Of a stretch of 64,000 nucleotides of DNA, positions 16,310-26,083 are shown piece by piece. The stretch is from an uncultured Pseudomonadota bacterium (GTDB lineage: Bacteria; Bdellovibrionota_B; Oligoflexia; Oligoflexales; CAIYRB01), in the NCBI GenBank assembly GCA_903928445.1, contig CAIYRB010000145.1:1-64000 (forward strand), given 5' to 3'. The translations under genes and the position numbers were made by a program. Under the pieces are notes generated by a model. The model saw only the letters and a list, made by a program, of their open reading frames with translations, ran no database searches and had not been told where the DNA came from. Every line of letters starts with the position of its first letter. The stretch's first letter is position 1.

Positions 16310-16397
16310 GGCGACTTGTTAAAACTGGCCTGATCTTTGCTTCGTAAGGCCCAGACGGTTCCGATGATGAGTTTGATGCAGAAGTTGGAGATGGGCC

Positions 16398-19142
16398 ATG
16401 AGCAAACCAGTTATAGTAGGTAGTTTAGCAGTAGTGGCTTTTGCCACAAGTTTCGGCTGTACCAAGACATCAAGCCAAAGCTTGGCGGTGGTCGCCAACA
16501 ACTTGGTGATGAGCGGTATCGCCATCGACGCTAGCTCGGCCCCGGTAACAGGTGCGACGATCACTGCGGAACAAGACCCTACGGTCCTAGCGACGACGGA
16601 CGGGACCGGTGCGTTTAGCATCTCGATGACTAGACCTCAGGTGGCCCAGATCGGCAACACGATGGATCATCAGCGCTTATCGTTTGTTTTATATATCCAC
16701 CAAGCCAGCCAAAATCTGTACGCGGCAACGGCTCCGATCAGCCTTTCAGACATCGGCGTGAAAAACCTGGGAAGCATCACTGTTGGTAATGCTGGAGGCT
16801 ATAGCGGCAAGGTTCTTCTGGCTCATGCCGGACAAATCAAAGGCGTCTCTGGCGACAGCCGTGTCTATGTTGGCCCGGTTCAGGCCACAGTCAAGGCGGA
16901 CGGCAGCTTTAGTGCGGATAAGGTCCCTGCTGGCAAGATGCCGCTGACGGTTACTGCAGCCGGTATGCATGCCTTTTATGATCAAGTAGAACTCAGCTCG
17001 GGCGCTCCCCAGGTGCGCGCCGATCCAATTATTTTATTTAGTGGAACGGGACCTGATGGCATCGTGATGGAAAAGGCAGGCGCCTCGTTGGCTGATTTGG
17101 TCAAGGGTGGCCACCCAACGTCGAAGCGCTTTGCCGTGCATCCGGCCGACCAAACGGCTTATGTCCGGTTTAGTTCCGATCAGTCTCGACTTCAAGCACT
17201 AGGGACTCAAGACCGGTTGGCTGCCGCTGGTAAGGCCAGTGGTACCGCCGTTGGCACGGCTAACCTGGTGGCTCCTAGTACGGTGCAGAGCTCGTCGCCT
17301 GTCAGTAACGGCGCTACTCCAGCGGTGTCCACTCCAGCAACCATCTCAAGTCCAGGTGTGTCGCAGACCGATATGCCTTGGTACCCGGTGTCGCAGGATT
17401 TTGACTTCGACTTTCCGCAAAGCGGTGGGCAGGTCCTCTATTATCAATTTGCCGACAGCACGAAGTTGCAGGCTAGCTCGATTTACCAGGCTGGAGTGGA
17501 CGTCGACCCTTTTGCGGATTCCGACGGCTTTGTGATCGGAGACGGTAGCGGTGCTAGCCCTACGTCTAGGGTCAAGCTCACCATTCATGTGCCGTCGGCT
17601 GCGGTTAGCATGCGTTTTGCTCAGGACGATGTGTCGATTGGCAGTGCATTCTGGCGCCCGATCGACACCAGCGCGACCTTTGATTTTCTACCGAGCTCGA
17701 CCGATCCTGGCACCGGTAGCACGGCCTTGGCTCGTGAGTTATTTTGTCAGTTCCAAGATGCTTACGGTCACACTAGTGGCTTGTACCATGCCACGACGAC
17801 TTTGAACCTGTTTTCGGGATTAGGGATTAAACTTGGTGACGGCTCGGGGTTTTTGTCCAGCCAGGTGGTTCCAGTCAGCATCAATCTGCCGCCTGGCGCG
17901 ACGAAGATGCGGATTGACGAAAGTCTCTCTTTGATCAAGAACGGCCTTTGGCAAACTGCTGCTACTACTACGCAGTTTCTGTTCGTGCCGCAACAAGATC
18001 CGCTTAGCTTGTTCTATTTTGTCGGTGGAAACCGCGATGTCTGCGTCCAAGTTGAAGACGACAACGCATTTATCAGTCAGGTATCCTGTCAGAAGGTAAA
18101 TATTGATCTATTTGCTATGCCAGCTCCTGGATTCCAGATCAATGGCGGAGCGACGAGATCGACTAGCCGCTTGGTCACGCTTCAGATCAACGTTCCGCCA
18201 AACGCCTTGGAGATGCGCATCTTTGAGAATGCGCCTGACAATGGTGTCAGTAATAACGGCACAATCAGCGTTATCACCGTCGGCGGAGCTATCTCCACGG
18301 TTGCGGAAAGGACGTGGCTGGCAGCCGCGAGCCAGGCCACTTTTACGTTCAGCTCGTCGGGTAGCAAGGCCTTATTCCTCCAGTTTCGCACCAAAGGTGG
18401 CTTGATCAGCTCGGCTTATGAACAAAATATCACCGTGGTTCCCTTTACGGAAACCTATGGTCGGACCTATTTCACCGTTGATAACTTACCGGTGAGTGCC
18501 GTGGCGCCTACGGTGATCGACGGGGTCCTTTCGATTGATATCTTTAATCTACCCGAATCGGCGATTAAAGTCGGCATTGCCGTCGTAACCAACTCAGGAT
18601 CCAACGCTCTCAATCAGGCTGCGACCAACAATCTGACCAACGGCGCGATCACCCAGAACTGGCGCGATCCCTATAGCCACCAGGTCTTTTCTCTACAGAA
18701 CACCGGCGGTCCCAAAACCATCGCCGTGCAGTTTATGAATAGCGATGGCGATCTTAGCGGCGTCATGTATCAGAATATCTTTTTTGATCCTTTCCCCGCC
18801 AACACTGTCAGCCTAGCTCTGGGTAGCGGCACGGTGGTGGCCAATGCCGGTAGCAATGTCGCCAGTGTGAACATTGCGATGACCGCGCCGAATTCAATGA
18901 TCGCCAAGGAAATGCGGTTCTCGGCGGTCCCACTAGGTAGCCCAGCTAACTTTGGCGATCACCTGCCTTTTGCCCCTACTTACGTTCTGAACTTTCCCGT
19001 CGTTGGGACAGGCACGGTGCAGTACACTATTTGGGCGCAGTTGAATGACATCAATGGTAATGTTAGTTCTGTTTATAGCCAGAACATCTCCCTAACGATT
19101 CCCCCGGTCGTTCCGCCTGTAGTTACTGTCACTGGACCCTAA
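16398..19142 (+). CDS. Large repeat-containing secreted lipoprotein
   Basis: 914 residues. The signal peptide ends in ATSFGC (lipobox, Cys near 21). Residues about 38-80 (SGIAIDASSAPVTGATITAE... TTDGTGAFSISM) look like a carboxypeptidase-regulatory-type beta-sandwich. After a Ser/Thr/Pro-rich linker (about 290-325) come roughly five tandem beta modules of about 100-120 residues. Each runs as LPPGATKMRI-type strand, an acidic loop, W, F-F, LF-QF-D, G--S--Y and ends near DPF or DLF. This periodicity is visible directly and suggests Ig/fibronectin-like domains of a surface stalk. GATG at the ATG is preceded by GTTGGAGATGGGCC. Function unknown; adhesion is plausible. Confidence 0.85.
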   Translation: MSKPVIVGSLAVVAFATSFGCTKTSSQSLAVVANNLVMSGIAIDASSAPVTGATITAEQDPTVLATTDGTGAFSISMTRPQVAQIGNTMDHQRLSFVLYIHQASQNLYAATAPISLSDIGVKNLGSITVGNAGGYSGKVLLAHAGQIKGVSGDSRVYVGPVQATVKADGSFSADKVPAGKMPLTVTAAGMHAFYDQVELSSGAPQVRADPIILFSGTGPDGIVMEKAGASLADLVKGGHPTSKRFAVHPADQTAYVRFSSDQSRLQALGTQDRLAAAGKASGTAVGTANLVAPSTVQSSSPVSNGATPAVSTPATISSPGVSQTDMPWYPVSQDFDFDFPQSGGQVLYYQFADSTKLQASSIYQAGVDVDPFADSDGFVIGDGSGASPTSRVKLTIHVPSAAVSMRFAQDDVSIGSAFWRPIDTSATFDFLPSSTDPGTGSTALARELFCQFQDAYGHTSGLYHATTTLNLFSGLGIKLGDGSGFLSSQVVPVSINLPPGATKMRIDESLSLIKNGLWQTAATTTQFLFVPQQDPLSLFYFVGGNRDVCVQVEDDNAFISQVSCQKVNIDLFAMPAPGFQINGGATRSTSRLVTLQINVPPNALEMRIFENAPDNGVSNNGTISVITVGGAISTVAERTWLAAASQATFTFSSSGSKALFLQFRTKGGLISSAYEQNITVVPFTETYGRTYFTVDNLPVSAVAPTVIDGVLSIDIFNLPESAIKVGIAVVTNSGSNALNQAATNNLTNGAITQNWRDPYSHQVFSLQNTGGPKTIAVQFMNSDGDLSGVMYQNIFFDPFPANTVSLALGSGTVVANAGSNVASVNIAMTAPNSMIAKEMRFSAVPLGSPANFGDHLPFAPTYVLNFPVVGTGTVQYTIWAQLNDINGNVSSVYSQNISLTIPPVVPPVVTVTGP

Positions 19143-19154
19143 AAAATCTCACTT

Positions 19155-20294
19155 TTAGCCCGCTTTTCGCTGGGCGGTCGTTGTTCGCGACGATGCCAGA
19201 CGATTGAAGTAAAGGCGACTGGGCTCTTCGATCCAGCGGAAAGTCTGGGAGGCAACCAGGATTACAGCGGACATGAACAGCAGCGTTAGGGCATCTAGGA
19301 CGTAGCGATTGGCAAGCCAGCCGAGCAAGGTTTGGACCTGTTCCGGTGATAGCCGCGACTGTATGACCCGGTTCAATCTGCCAACCCAAATGGCTAGCTG
19401 AAGCACTAAAAAATTGTGCAACATATAGATTGAAAATGACCAGGTCCCGAGGGCCTGGAAGGGCTGCTTGGCCAGCAGTTTCGACAATCGACCTTGGTCA
19501 TGGGCAAAGATAAAGACCGCCGCGGCAAATACCACCGGTGAGGCATATGACCAGATACCGGCATAACTAAAGCTAATGAAGGCGATGACCGTGCCGACCA
19601 TCGCGACCTCCCAGACGGTTGCGGCGGTTAGGGGACGCTGTCCCCAGCGCAGATAGCAGCGGTGGACGATGATGCCTAAAAAGAATCCGTATAGAGCTCT
19701 GACGAAGCCTAAATGAAAGGTCGTATCCATAAATTCGGTCGAATTTGCCATTAGGATGGACGCTGCGGCGATGCTGATGACCAGACTGGCGGCGACGAGC
19801 GCGCGCGGTAGCCACAGTAGCACGGCAGCAAAGACCATGTAGGACCAGAATTCGGCGCTGATACTCCAACTTGGGCCGTTCCACGTCAGCTCGCTGGTTA
19901 GGCCCATCGAGTGCAAGAGGAACACGTTAGCTATTAAGCTTGGCCATGACTCTGCTCCAGTAAATGGTATCGTCTTTGGAACCAGGTGGAAGACCTGGAT
20001 AGCCGCAGCTTTAAAGGCGTTTTCGCCAAAATAGGCGGCCAACACCGTCATATGCAGAGGCCAAAGGCGGCCAAAGCGGCGGATCAAAAACGTCGTGAAG
20101 TCAGCCTTCGTTTGCAGTCGGCCAGCATAGGCTTGAGCCATGACGAATCCGCTGAGCACGAAGAAGAAGTCGACGAAGAGAAAGCTGCCTTGTGCAAACG
20201 CCGATGCGCCGAAGTGGCCTTGAAAACTCAGGTGATAGAGTGCGACTAAGATCGCACATAGGCCGCGCCAACTATCAAGGGATTTAAAGCGCAT
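19155..20294 (-). CDS. Acyltransferase family 3 (OafA/YrhL-like) membrane protein
   Basis: 379 residues with about ten hydrophobic helices. The N-terminus FKSLDSWRGLCAILVALYHL contains the family motif R-G-(x)5-H, with the catalytic-type His in VALYHLSF. FFFVLSGFVMAQAY follows, then the GPSWSISAEFWSYM motif, both hallmarks of the family. These enzymes transfer acyl groups from the cytoplasm to sugars of lipopolysaccharide, capsule or peptidoglycan at the inner membrane. It ends 12 bases from the lipoprotein gene on the other strand. The target glycan is not evident; the Wza-like gene nearby suggests an exported polysaccharide. Confidence 0.93.
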   Translation of the reverse strand: MRFKSLDSWRGLCAILVALYHLSFQGHFGASAFAQGSFLFVDFFFVLSGFVMAQAYAGRLQTKADFTTFLIRRFGRLWPLHMTVLAAYFGENAFKAAAIQVFHLVPKTIPFTGAESWPSLIANVFLLHSMGLTSELTWNGPSWSISAEFWSYMVFAAVLLWLPRALVAASLVISIAAASILMANSTEFMDTTFHLGFVRALYGFFLGIIVHRCYLRWGQRPLTAATVWEVAMVGTVIAFISFSYAGIWSYASPVVFAAAVFIFAHDQGRLSKLLAKQPFQALGTWSFSIYMLHNFLVLQLAIWVGRLNRVIQSRLSPEQVQTLLGWLANRYVLDALTLLFMSAVILVASQTFRWIEEPSRLYFNRLASSRTTTAQRKAG

Positions 20295-20553
20295 CGTGAG
20301 CCAATTGGATATGGGGTAATAGGCGAGCCAGACAGCAGCGAGTGCTTTGGCGTATGGATATGGCCATTATAACCTCGGTGCGTTGACCAAAGCCATGGCT
20401 GTGCCTGGCGGTGGCCGCGGATTTTATAGAATCATCCACATGCAGGCAGCTGGGGCCAGTTTGCGCTCGTTGGGATGCAGAGTATAATGATGGTGAGACC
20501 TTCCATCGCTATGTCCCGGCCCTCGGGGCACGCCGCCACCTCCGGTTACTTCC

Positions 20554-21183
20554 ATGACTACGCTGCCCCAATATGGCATCATCCATAGCTTTAATCGCAT
20601 GACTTGGTTGTTAGTCATGTTGTTGGCCGTTGCTTGTACGCGGCCCATGGCCACTGAGGATATCGACACCATCGCTAAAGGTGGCACCTTCGATCGCGTC
20701 GGCGATTACAAGATCGGGCCTGGTGACGCCTTGACCGTCAAGGTCTACGGCGAGGAATCCCTATCCGGCGATTATGTGGTTGCGCCGTCAGGCATGCTGC
20801 AGCTGCCCTTGATCGGCTTCACCCAAGCACAGGGATTGACCCAGGTGCAGCTGGCCCAGAAGGTCGAGCAGCAGCTAAGGTCCTTTGTCAGAGAAGCTCG
20901 TGTCGCCATTAGTGTTACCGACGCCTTGAGCTTTGAGGTCTATTTTTCTGGTGAGGTTGCAACGCGGGGGGCGCGCATTCTAAAGGGCCGAACCACCCTG
21001 CTACAGGGCGTGATCCTCGCTGGTGGCTTGACGGATTTTGCTGCGGGGCAGATCTACCTGATCCGACGGGTCGGAGATCATGACGTCAAGCGCTACGTCA
21101 CGAGCTATAAAGACCTCTTGCGCGGGCGCAAAGGCCTCGATTTTTACTATCTTGAGCGCGGTGATATCATCCATGCCGAGTGA
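20554..21183 (+). CDS. Short polysaccharide export lipoprotein (Wza-like)
   Basis: 209 residues. The hydrophobic stretch WLLVMLLAVAC is a lipobox with Cys near 28. The Poly_export domain starts at YKIGPGDALTVKVYGEESL and runs through SGDYVVAPSGMLQLPLIGF, followed by one SLBB-like unit (VYFSGEVATRGARILKGRT). Wza itself is about 380 residues with a C-terminal helix that spans the outer membrane; that part is absent, so this is a shortened form as in many exopolysaccharide loci. There is no clear ribosome site; an ATG at 20599 is possible but would leave a signal peptide without a positive N-region. No polymerase or flippase gene is adjacent, so it is an orphan in this window. Confidence 0.88.
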   Translation: MTTLPQYGIIHSFNRMTWLLVMLLAVACTRPMATEDIDTIAKGGTFDRVGDYKIGPGDALTVKVYGEESLSGDYVVAPSGMLQLPLIGFTQAQGLTQVQLAQKVEQQLRSFVREARVAISVTDALSFEVYFSGEVATRGARILKGRTTLLQGVILAGGLTDFAAGQIYLIRRVGDHDVKRYVTSYKDLLRGRKGLDFYYLERGDIIHAE

Positions 21184-21188
21184 GGCAT

Positions 21189-22709
21189 CTACGGGCGCAA
21201 CTCGATCGCGGCGAAGACCGCCATGCGCTGCTCAAGTGTTTGTGACGGTCGTCCGGTCTCACGCGCGCTGTAGGCTAAGGAGGCGGTGACAAACCAGTTG
21301 TCTGCGATGCGGTCGCTGAGGCGAGTTTTGATTTCAGCACCGGATAGTTGCTGGGTGGCGTTACTGCCAAAAGGCTGGACTTGAGCCAGTAGGTACTGGA
21401 CGTCGGCGTCGATGGCCCAGTCTGCGCCGAGGTGCTGCTCGGCAAAGGCGCCGAGGCCGAGCTTTGCCGTGCTATGGTAGCTTTCGTAGTCCGGGCTAGG
21501 CTGGGGCCTAGTCTCATAGAGGGCGAGCGCAGTGATCCCGATGATTTCGGTGCCGGAGTCGATGGATTTGAGCGGTTGGCGTAGCTCGATCTCGTGGCGT
21601 TGAAATCCTGCCCGGTTTTGATCGCGCAGGTAGGACGAGCGCCCGATCAGCCAACCTGGCCAGCCACCTTCGATATAAGTGCGGTCTTGCAGTAAACCAA
21701 GTGCATTGGAGGGTAGAGGGGTGGTGGTTAGAAGTGCCTGACGGTCGGTGCCACCACCAAGCCACAGTTGGTTTTTGACTCTAAATCGCAGTCGAGCATC
21801 GCCTAGATAATGCTGGTCACCACTAGTCAGGTAGCCCAGGTGCGCGGCTAGGCTTACGCGGTTGCCGAAGGTGTGGTCCGCTCCGACTAGGAACTCGTCG
21901 GTGTTTAGAGTTGCTTTATCGTAGCTAAGTTCCCGGATCAAGTGATGATGCCAGGCGGCGTCGAGGACACTATGGTAGCTCAAACCGGTCGATAGCCGCT
22001 GCAACTCGTCGGTGATTGCATAGCCTTCGAGATCGGCGCTAAACATAGCGGTATTTTGCTTGTTGGATTTGGTCTCAGCTTTAGCGCCAGCGGCGCGCAG
22101 TCGTTGCACGAGGTCTTTGCCATGATCGATCGCGCGGCGATACTCCGGCGGCGTGTCGGTGAAGTCGGCGCTATCTAAGTCGTGCTGTGCTTGCTCGAGG
22201 CGGCCTTCCCAAATGAAACTGTAGAGATTTTCCACCTCCTCGGCGTAAGAGCTACGGACCAAGCGCAGGTAGCTGGCGTAAAACGAACGACCTTCGATAA
22301 AGTCACCATGTCGCACCAGTGCGCGGGCCAAGGCGAGGTAGACCTGCGGTTCGTCGCGGTAGGTTGGATCCCCTGAGTCGAATTTGGCTTTTAGATTGGT
22401 GTATGAGCCGATGTATGCCTGGGTGATGTCGCTGCTGATAGCTTTGGGAGCGCCGGTGTTCGGGGCGACGGCACGGATATTGGCGGGTGTTTTGTTTGCT
22501 CCTGGACCGACGGCGCGAAAAAATGCCAACCACTGGATGGTCGCGGCGACCTCGCTCGGGCAGTTCAGCAGCTTAGCCGCCTGAGCCTCGGTCTCGGGGG
22601 TGAGGCTTTGTGCGCTGTCGATGAGCGCTTGTAGGTCTCCCTTGCCGCAGGCGAGGGCCAAACTGGGCAGAAAGAGGCCGAGGCCGCACGCTAGCCAGGC
22701 AAATCGCAT
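21189..22709 (-). CDS. Unknown exported protein, probable outer-membrane barrel
   Basis: 506 residues from the ATG at 22709 (a GTG one codon earlier is possible). A signal peptide (MRFAWLACGLGLFLPSLALA) precedes Cys-Gly-Lys. Residues about 25-220 are helical and TPR-like (EAQAAKLLNCPSEVAATIQW; YLALARALVRHGDFIEGRSF). The C-terminal half alternates hydrophobic and polar residues with aromatic ends (HHLIRELSYDKATL, RVSLAAHLGYL, WFVTASLAYSARE), as in a beta-barrel. The helical-repeat-plus-barrel layout recalls export porins such as BcsC or PelB, but that is only architecture. It lies 5 bases from the Wza-like gene, convergent. Weak ribosome site. Confidence 0.75.
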   Translation of the reverse strand: MRFAWLACGLGLFLPSLALACGKGDLQALIDSAQSLTPETEAQAAKLLNCPSEVAATIQWLAFFRAVGPGANKTPANIRAVAPNTGAPKAISSDITQAYIGSYTNLKAKFDSGDPTYRDEPQVYLALARALVRHGDFIEGRSFYASYLRLVRSSYAEEVENLYSFIWEGRLEQAQHDLDSADFTDTPPEYRRAIDHGKDLVQRLRAAGAKAETKSNKQNTAMFSADLEGYAITDELQRLSTGLSYHSVLDAAWHHHLIRELSYDKATLNTDEFLVGADHTFGNRVSLAAHLGYLTSGDQHYLGDARLRFRVKNQLWLGGGTDRQALLTTTPLPSNALGLLQDRTYIEGGWPGWLIGRSSYLRDQNRAGFQRHEIELRQPLKSIDSGTEIIGITALALYETRPQPSPDYESYHSTAKLGLGAFAEQHLGADWAIDADVQYLLAQVQPFGSNATQQLSGAEIKTRLSDRIADNWFVTASLAYSARETGRPSQTLEQRMAVFAAIELRP

Positions 22710-22800
22710 CACTGCGTAGTCTCACAAAAATGCATTAAAAAATAGCCAGTTATCCTATCAAGCCAGGATCGGCAAGGGAAGTCAACAGGAAACGTCTCGG

Positions 22801-24048
22801 TTAAAATGTCCCCAGGACGCCAGCCTGTATTTGCCGAACGGTATTGGTCACGCCGGTCAAACTGACTAAACGAGTGGCGGTATAAGCTGCGGTCCAAGAA
22901 CAACTCGCCGTGGTGCGGCCTTTTTGGGCACCAGGAGAGCCCGCCTGCAAGGCGTAGTTCACCCCAGCTGAGGACATCATGCGCATTTCGGCTGGCTGCT
23001 GCGACCCATAGCTGGCATGAGCGCCGAGGACTTGCTGCCTCGTCAGGGCGTGAGCCGTGGCGATGGTGTACCAATTGCTAGAAGAGTGCCGGGCGTCGTC
23101 GATCTGCTGACGGTGGGCACCAATGGTGTGAGTCCATTGCCTAAACGCCGCCGTGGCAGTGGCGTGTGCCTCAGCGCTGGAGCTGATTTGGCTGTGGATG
23201 AGGCGCTGGATCGACGTACTGAGCTGTTCGGAGACGATGGGACTGGTCTTATGGTCGAGTCCAGCCTCGATCTTAAGTCGTTGTTCACCGGTATTGCGGT
23301 GCTCGGTGTCCTCTTTGAGCGATATTTTATCCGAGCGGCTTGGCTGGTAGGCGGCACTGACCCCGGCATGGGTAAAGGTCTCGGGATCAAATGTGCCAGT
23401 GTGCACTCCCCCTCCGACGATGCCCTGGAGCTTCAGGGTCTTTGAGCTGCTATGGATCCAGCTGGCGTCGGCGACGCTGGCGACGTCTTTTTTATCAGCG
23501 GTGCGTGTCTTGTTGTTGAAAGCCAATTCATATTGGTCGCCATCCAGTTGATAAGCATAGCTGGCGTCGATCGTTCTGGTGTGTAGGGACTGACCAGGTA
23601 CGAGAAGTTTGTTTTGCAGGTCGCGGCGACGTTGCAGCTGTTCAGCAACAGTGGTCGAGCAGCCCCAGGTATCGCTGGTGGTGTAGCTCAGACTGGTTCC
23701 AAGCTTGTAGGAGTGCCGACCCGAGCGCCACTGCGCGCCAATGGCCCCAGTTGCTTCAGTGGGGGCGAGGTTTTTTTGCTCAGTGAGATGGGCCCGGCCG
23801 ATCACGCCGGTGGTATAGGTTTGGTCGCGCTCGGCATAGACATCGCGTAGCGCAAGCAGGCCCTGCTTATCGTAGGTGAAGGGCGCACAATCCAGCAGCG
23901 GTGAGTCGTCGCTGGTAGCAACGACGTTGGCGCCGACCTCGGTCTCCACTGAGTTGGCACCGGCAAGCGCCGAGGTGGCACAGCCTAGCAGCGCCGCAAG
24001 CTGCCCTGCGATCCATCTGCGAGCCAGTGCACGCGTAATCAAGGTCAA
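22801..24048 (-). CDS. Unknown exported protein, beta-barrel-like
   Basis: 415 residues from a TTG at 24048 with AGGGC 8 bases upstream. The signal sequence is LAALLGCATSALAGA. The mature protein has many short amphipathic strands rich in Tyr, Thr, Ser and Gln (YKLGTSLSYTTSD, TIDASYAYQLDGDQYELAF, HTIGAHRQQID), as seen in outer-membrane barrels. It is first in a likely leftward pair with the 506-residue gene at 21189 (91-base gap). No family recognised. The pair may form an outer-membrane assembly. Confidence 0.7.
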   Translation of the reverse strand: MTLITRALARRWIAGQLAALLGCATSALAGANSVETEVGANVVATSDDSPLLDCAPFTYDKQGLLALRDVYAERDQTYTTGVIGRAHLTEQKNLAPTEATGAIGAQWRSGRHSYKLGTSLSYTTSDTWGCSTTVAEQLQRRRDLQNKLLVPGQSLHTRTIDASYAYQLDGDQYELAFNNKTRTADKKDVASVADASWIHSSSKTLKLQGIVGGGVHTGTFDPETFTHAGVSAAYQPSRSDKISLKEDTEHRNTGEQRLKIEAGLDHKTSPIVSEQLSTSIQRLIHSQISSSAEAHATATAAFRQWTHTIGAHRQQIDDARHSSSNWYTIATAHALTRQQVLGAHASYGSQQPAEMRMMSSAGVNYALQAGSPGAQKGRTTASCSWTAAYTATRLVSLTGVTNTVRQIQAGVLGTF

Positions 24049-24158
24049 TGCGTTGCCCTATCGCTAGCGATCGTTCACCACCTGGGTTTGGACTATTATA
24101 CACTGGCCACGGGTGGCTTCGTGCGAAGCCGTATATTTATCGGCGAACACGCTGGGTC

Positions 24159-26075
24159 CTAGTGGACAAAACGCGATAAAAGTCGAATGTAACGGACCTG
24201 ATAGCCATTGCTGTTTTCAGTGACCTCCCAGGAGTTGAGCGGCCAACCTTGGTTGAAATCTTTATAGGACTTAGCCGGCGGTTGTCCGTACGGCGGGGTG
24301 AGGGCGGCACGGTCGCATTGAGCCGCTTTGGGCATCCAGTTGCAGTGGCTGGGGCAGCAGCTATCGGCGTGGTAGCTGGGGTTTGGGCCCCCGGTCAAGA
24401 AGCCAGGAGGAGGACCGTATGTCGCGGCTCCAACGCGGCTCCACGCCTGGCTATCGGCGCTAAACCAAAGATGGAAGAAGGAGCGAACGCTGTGGCTTGC
24501 GCCAAAGCCGTCCATGTTTGATAGATAGACCAGGCCGAGCGGGTTGGTGCCGTGCAGGTAGTGCAGGTAGCCCTGGGCTGCGTCGAGTTGTTCGCGGCTT
24601 GGGGAGCGTGGCTCGGGCTGGGACGTATTTAGGACCACTAATCCCTGAGCGGCTTTGGTGGCGTTGCTGCCCCAGGTGTAAGTTGCAATCCCGGCCAGGT
24701 AGGCATCGCCGTGGCCGAGGAAGCTGGCCACCCTTGGTGCGTTGGCCGCTGCCGAGAGAAAGCTATGCTCAATCCGCTGTTTGACCGACGGCGCGCTGAC
24801 GACGGTTGCGGCACAGTGCTGCAGCATCTCCTGATTGTCTTCATCAAAAGCATCGGCATAGCTTGTCGTCACCAAGCGCACTTGGGCGAAGTTCTGTTCG
24901 AAATACGCCTTGTAACGGGGCGTGCCGGTGATCTCAAACAGGTAACACGCACTGGCAAGCTTGAGCATCAGGCGGCCATGATCGTCCGTCTCCTGCTGGC
25001 CACCCCCTAAACCAAGGCTGCCGTTGCTGGCTTCGTTGTTGCGAAACAGAACGTATTGGTTACTGTCAGCCCAAGCATAGGCGCGTTCGGCTCGGCTCTT
25101 GAGGTTGTTTGCATAGGCCGCAAACCTCTTGCCGTCGAGCCCTTTAAAGATTCTGGCGCCGTAAGCGTAGGCCCCTGCTGCGGCAAGCGTAGCGGTGGTG
25201 CTTGCCGTACCGTAGAGACTCTGACCGGTGGCTGCTGAGGGCGGGCTAGCACTGGCCAGGCCGACGATGCTGAGCACGGAGCCGTCGCTGTTTTGCATTC
25301 GCTCTAACCAGTCCAAGCCCCAACGCACTTCGTCCAGGACGTCAGGAATGCCGTTGCCCGACTCTGGAATGTTGGTGTCATCGCCAAAAGCAGCAGGCGT
25401 TGCTTCATAAGCCTTCAGTAGGCCGACGATATAGGCCGCGGTCCACGGTGTGTACTTGTTGTAGTCGCCGGCATCGTACCAACCGCCGTGCAGATCGCGC
25501 TCGGTCGAGGCGTCGGCTTTGGCGTTGTAGCGTCGGCAGTGACTGTCTTGGAGCGGTCCGAGATGGCTGGCTCCGTCGGCCCAGCCCTTGCCGGCGTGCT
25601 GCGGCGACTTAGCCATGCCGGCCCGCTGGTAGAAGAAGGTGCGGACGGCCTGCTTGAGGACCTCACGGTAGACTTGGTGGTCGATCTTGAAGCGCGGTGA
25701 GCGCTGGCCACTGCGCGGGTCGAGCACGTAGTAGCTGCCGGGCGTTTGCACCGCCGAAAAATCGAACCACCAAACCCGGTCGCCGCTAGCGGCGTCGGTC
25801 CGGCCGTCTTGCCACGGGCTCGGCGGCTTGCTGAGCACGACGCGGCCGGTCGTGTTGTCGATGAGTTGATAGACTGGTCCCGGATTAAACGTAGATCCTT
25901 CGGCCGCGTCAAAGCCTTGACGCGGCGAACGGATCACCGCGACCTTGGCGCTGTCGGGCAGGTAGCCAAACTGGTCGACCACCAGATACGGACTCACCTT
26001 GGAATCCGCCGCGAAAGTACCGCCGCCGATGCCGCCAACGACGATGAGTGCCAGAAGGACCTGCGAGCATTTCAT
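24159..26075 (-). CDS. Secreted glycoside hydrolase family 9 cellulase with N-terminal Ig-like domain
   Basis: 638 residues from the ATG at 26075, which gives a proper signal peptide (MKCSQVLLALIVVGGIGGG). Residues about 25-125 are the CelD-type Ig-like domain (YLVVDQFGYLPDSAKVAVI...GSYYVLDP). The GH9 catalytic domain follows: HGGWYDAGDYNKYTPWTAAY (the conserved DAGD with the catalytic base), IPESGNGIPDVLDEVRWGLD-W, HYLHGTNPLGLVYLS, HADSCCPSHC and a C-terminal WEVTENSNGYQVRYIRLLS. Endo-acting enzymes of this family cut beta-1,4-glucan. The small membrane protein at 26084 ends 8 bases upstream. With the GH5 enzymes at 37491 and 39555 it indicates plant-cell-wall or cellulose degradation or remodelling. 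Confidence 0.93.
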   Translation of the reverse strand: MKCSQVLLALIVVGGIGGGTFAADSKVSPYLVVDQFGYLPDSAKVAVIRSPRQGFDAAEGSTFNPGPVYQLIDNTTGRVVLSKPPSPWQDGRTDAASGDRVWWFDFSAVQTPGSYYVLDPRSGQRSPRFKIDHQVYREVLKQAVRTFFYQRAGMAKSPQHAGKGWADGASHLGPLQDSHCRRYNAKADASTERDLHGGWYDAGDYNKYTPWTAAYIVGLLKAYEATPAAFGDDTNIPESGNGIPDVLDEVRWGLDWLERMQNSDGSVLSIVGLASASPPSAATGQSLYGTASTTATLAAAGAYAYGARIFKGLDGKRFAAYANNLKSRAERAYAWADSNQYVLFRNNEASNGSLGLGGGQQETDDHGRLMLKLASACYLFEITGTPRYKAYFEQNFAQVRLVTTSYADAFDEDNQEMLQHCAATVVSAPSVKQRIEHSFLSAAANAPRVASFLGHGDAYLAGIATYTWGSNATKAAQGLVVLNTSQPEPRSPSREQLDAAQGYLHYLHGTNPLGLVYLSNMDGFGASHSVRSFFHLWFSADSQAWSRVGAATYGPPPGFLTGGPNPSYHADSCCPSHCNWMPKAAQCDRAALTPPYGQPPAKSYKDFNQGWPLNSWEVTENSNGYQVRYIRLLSRFVH

Positions 26076-26083
26076 AGCTGCTC

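Noticed and set aside
25415-25912. Reverse-strand frame (165 residues) inside the GH9 gene
   Set aside because: Low-complexity Ser/Thr/Arg/Pro translation in an alternative frame of the cellulase gene.
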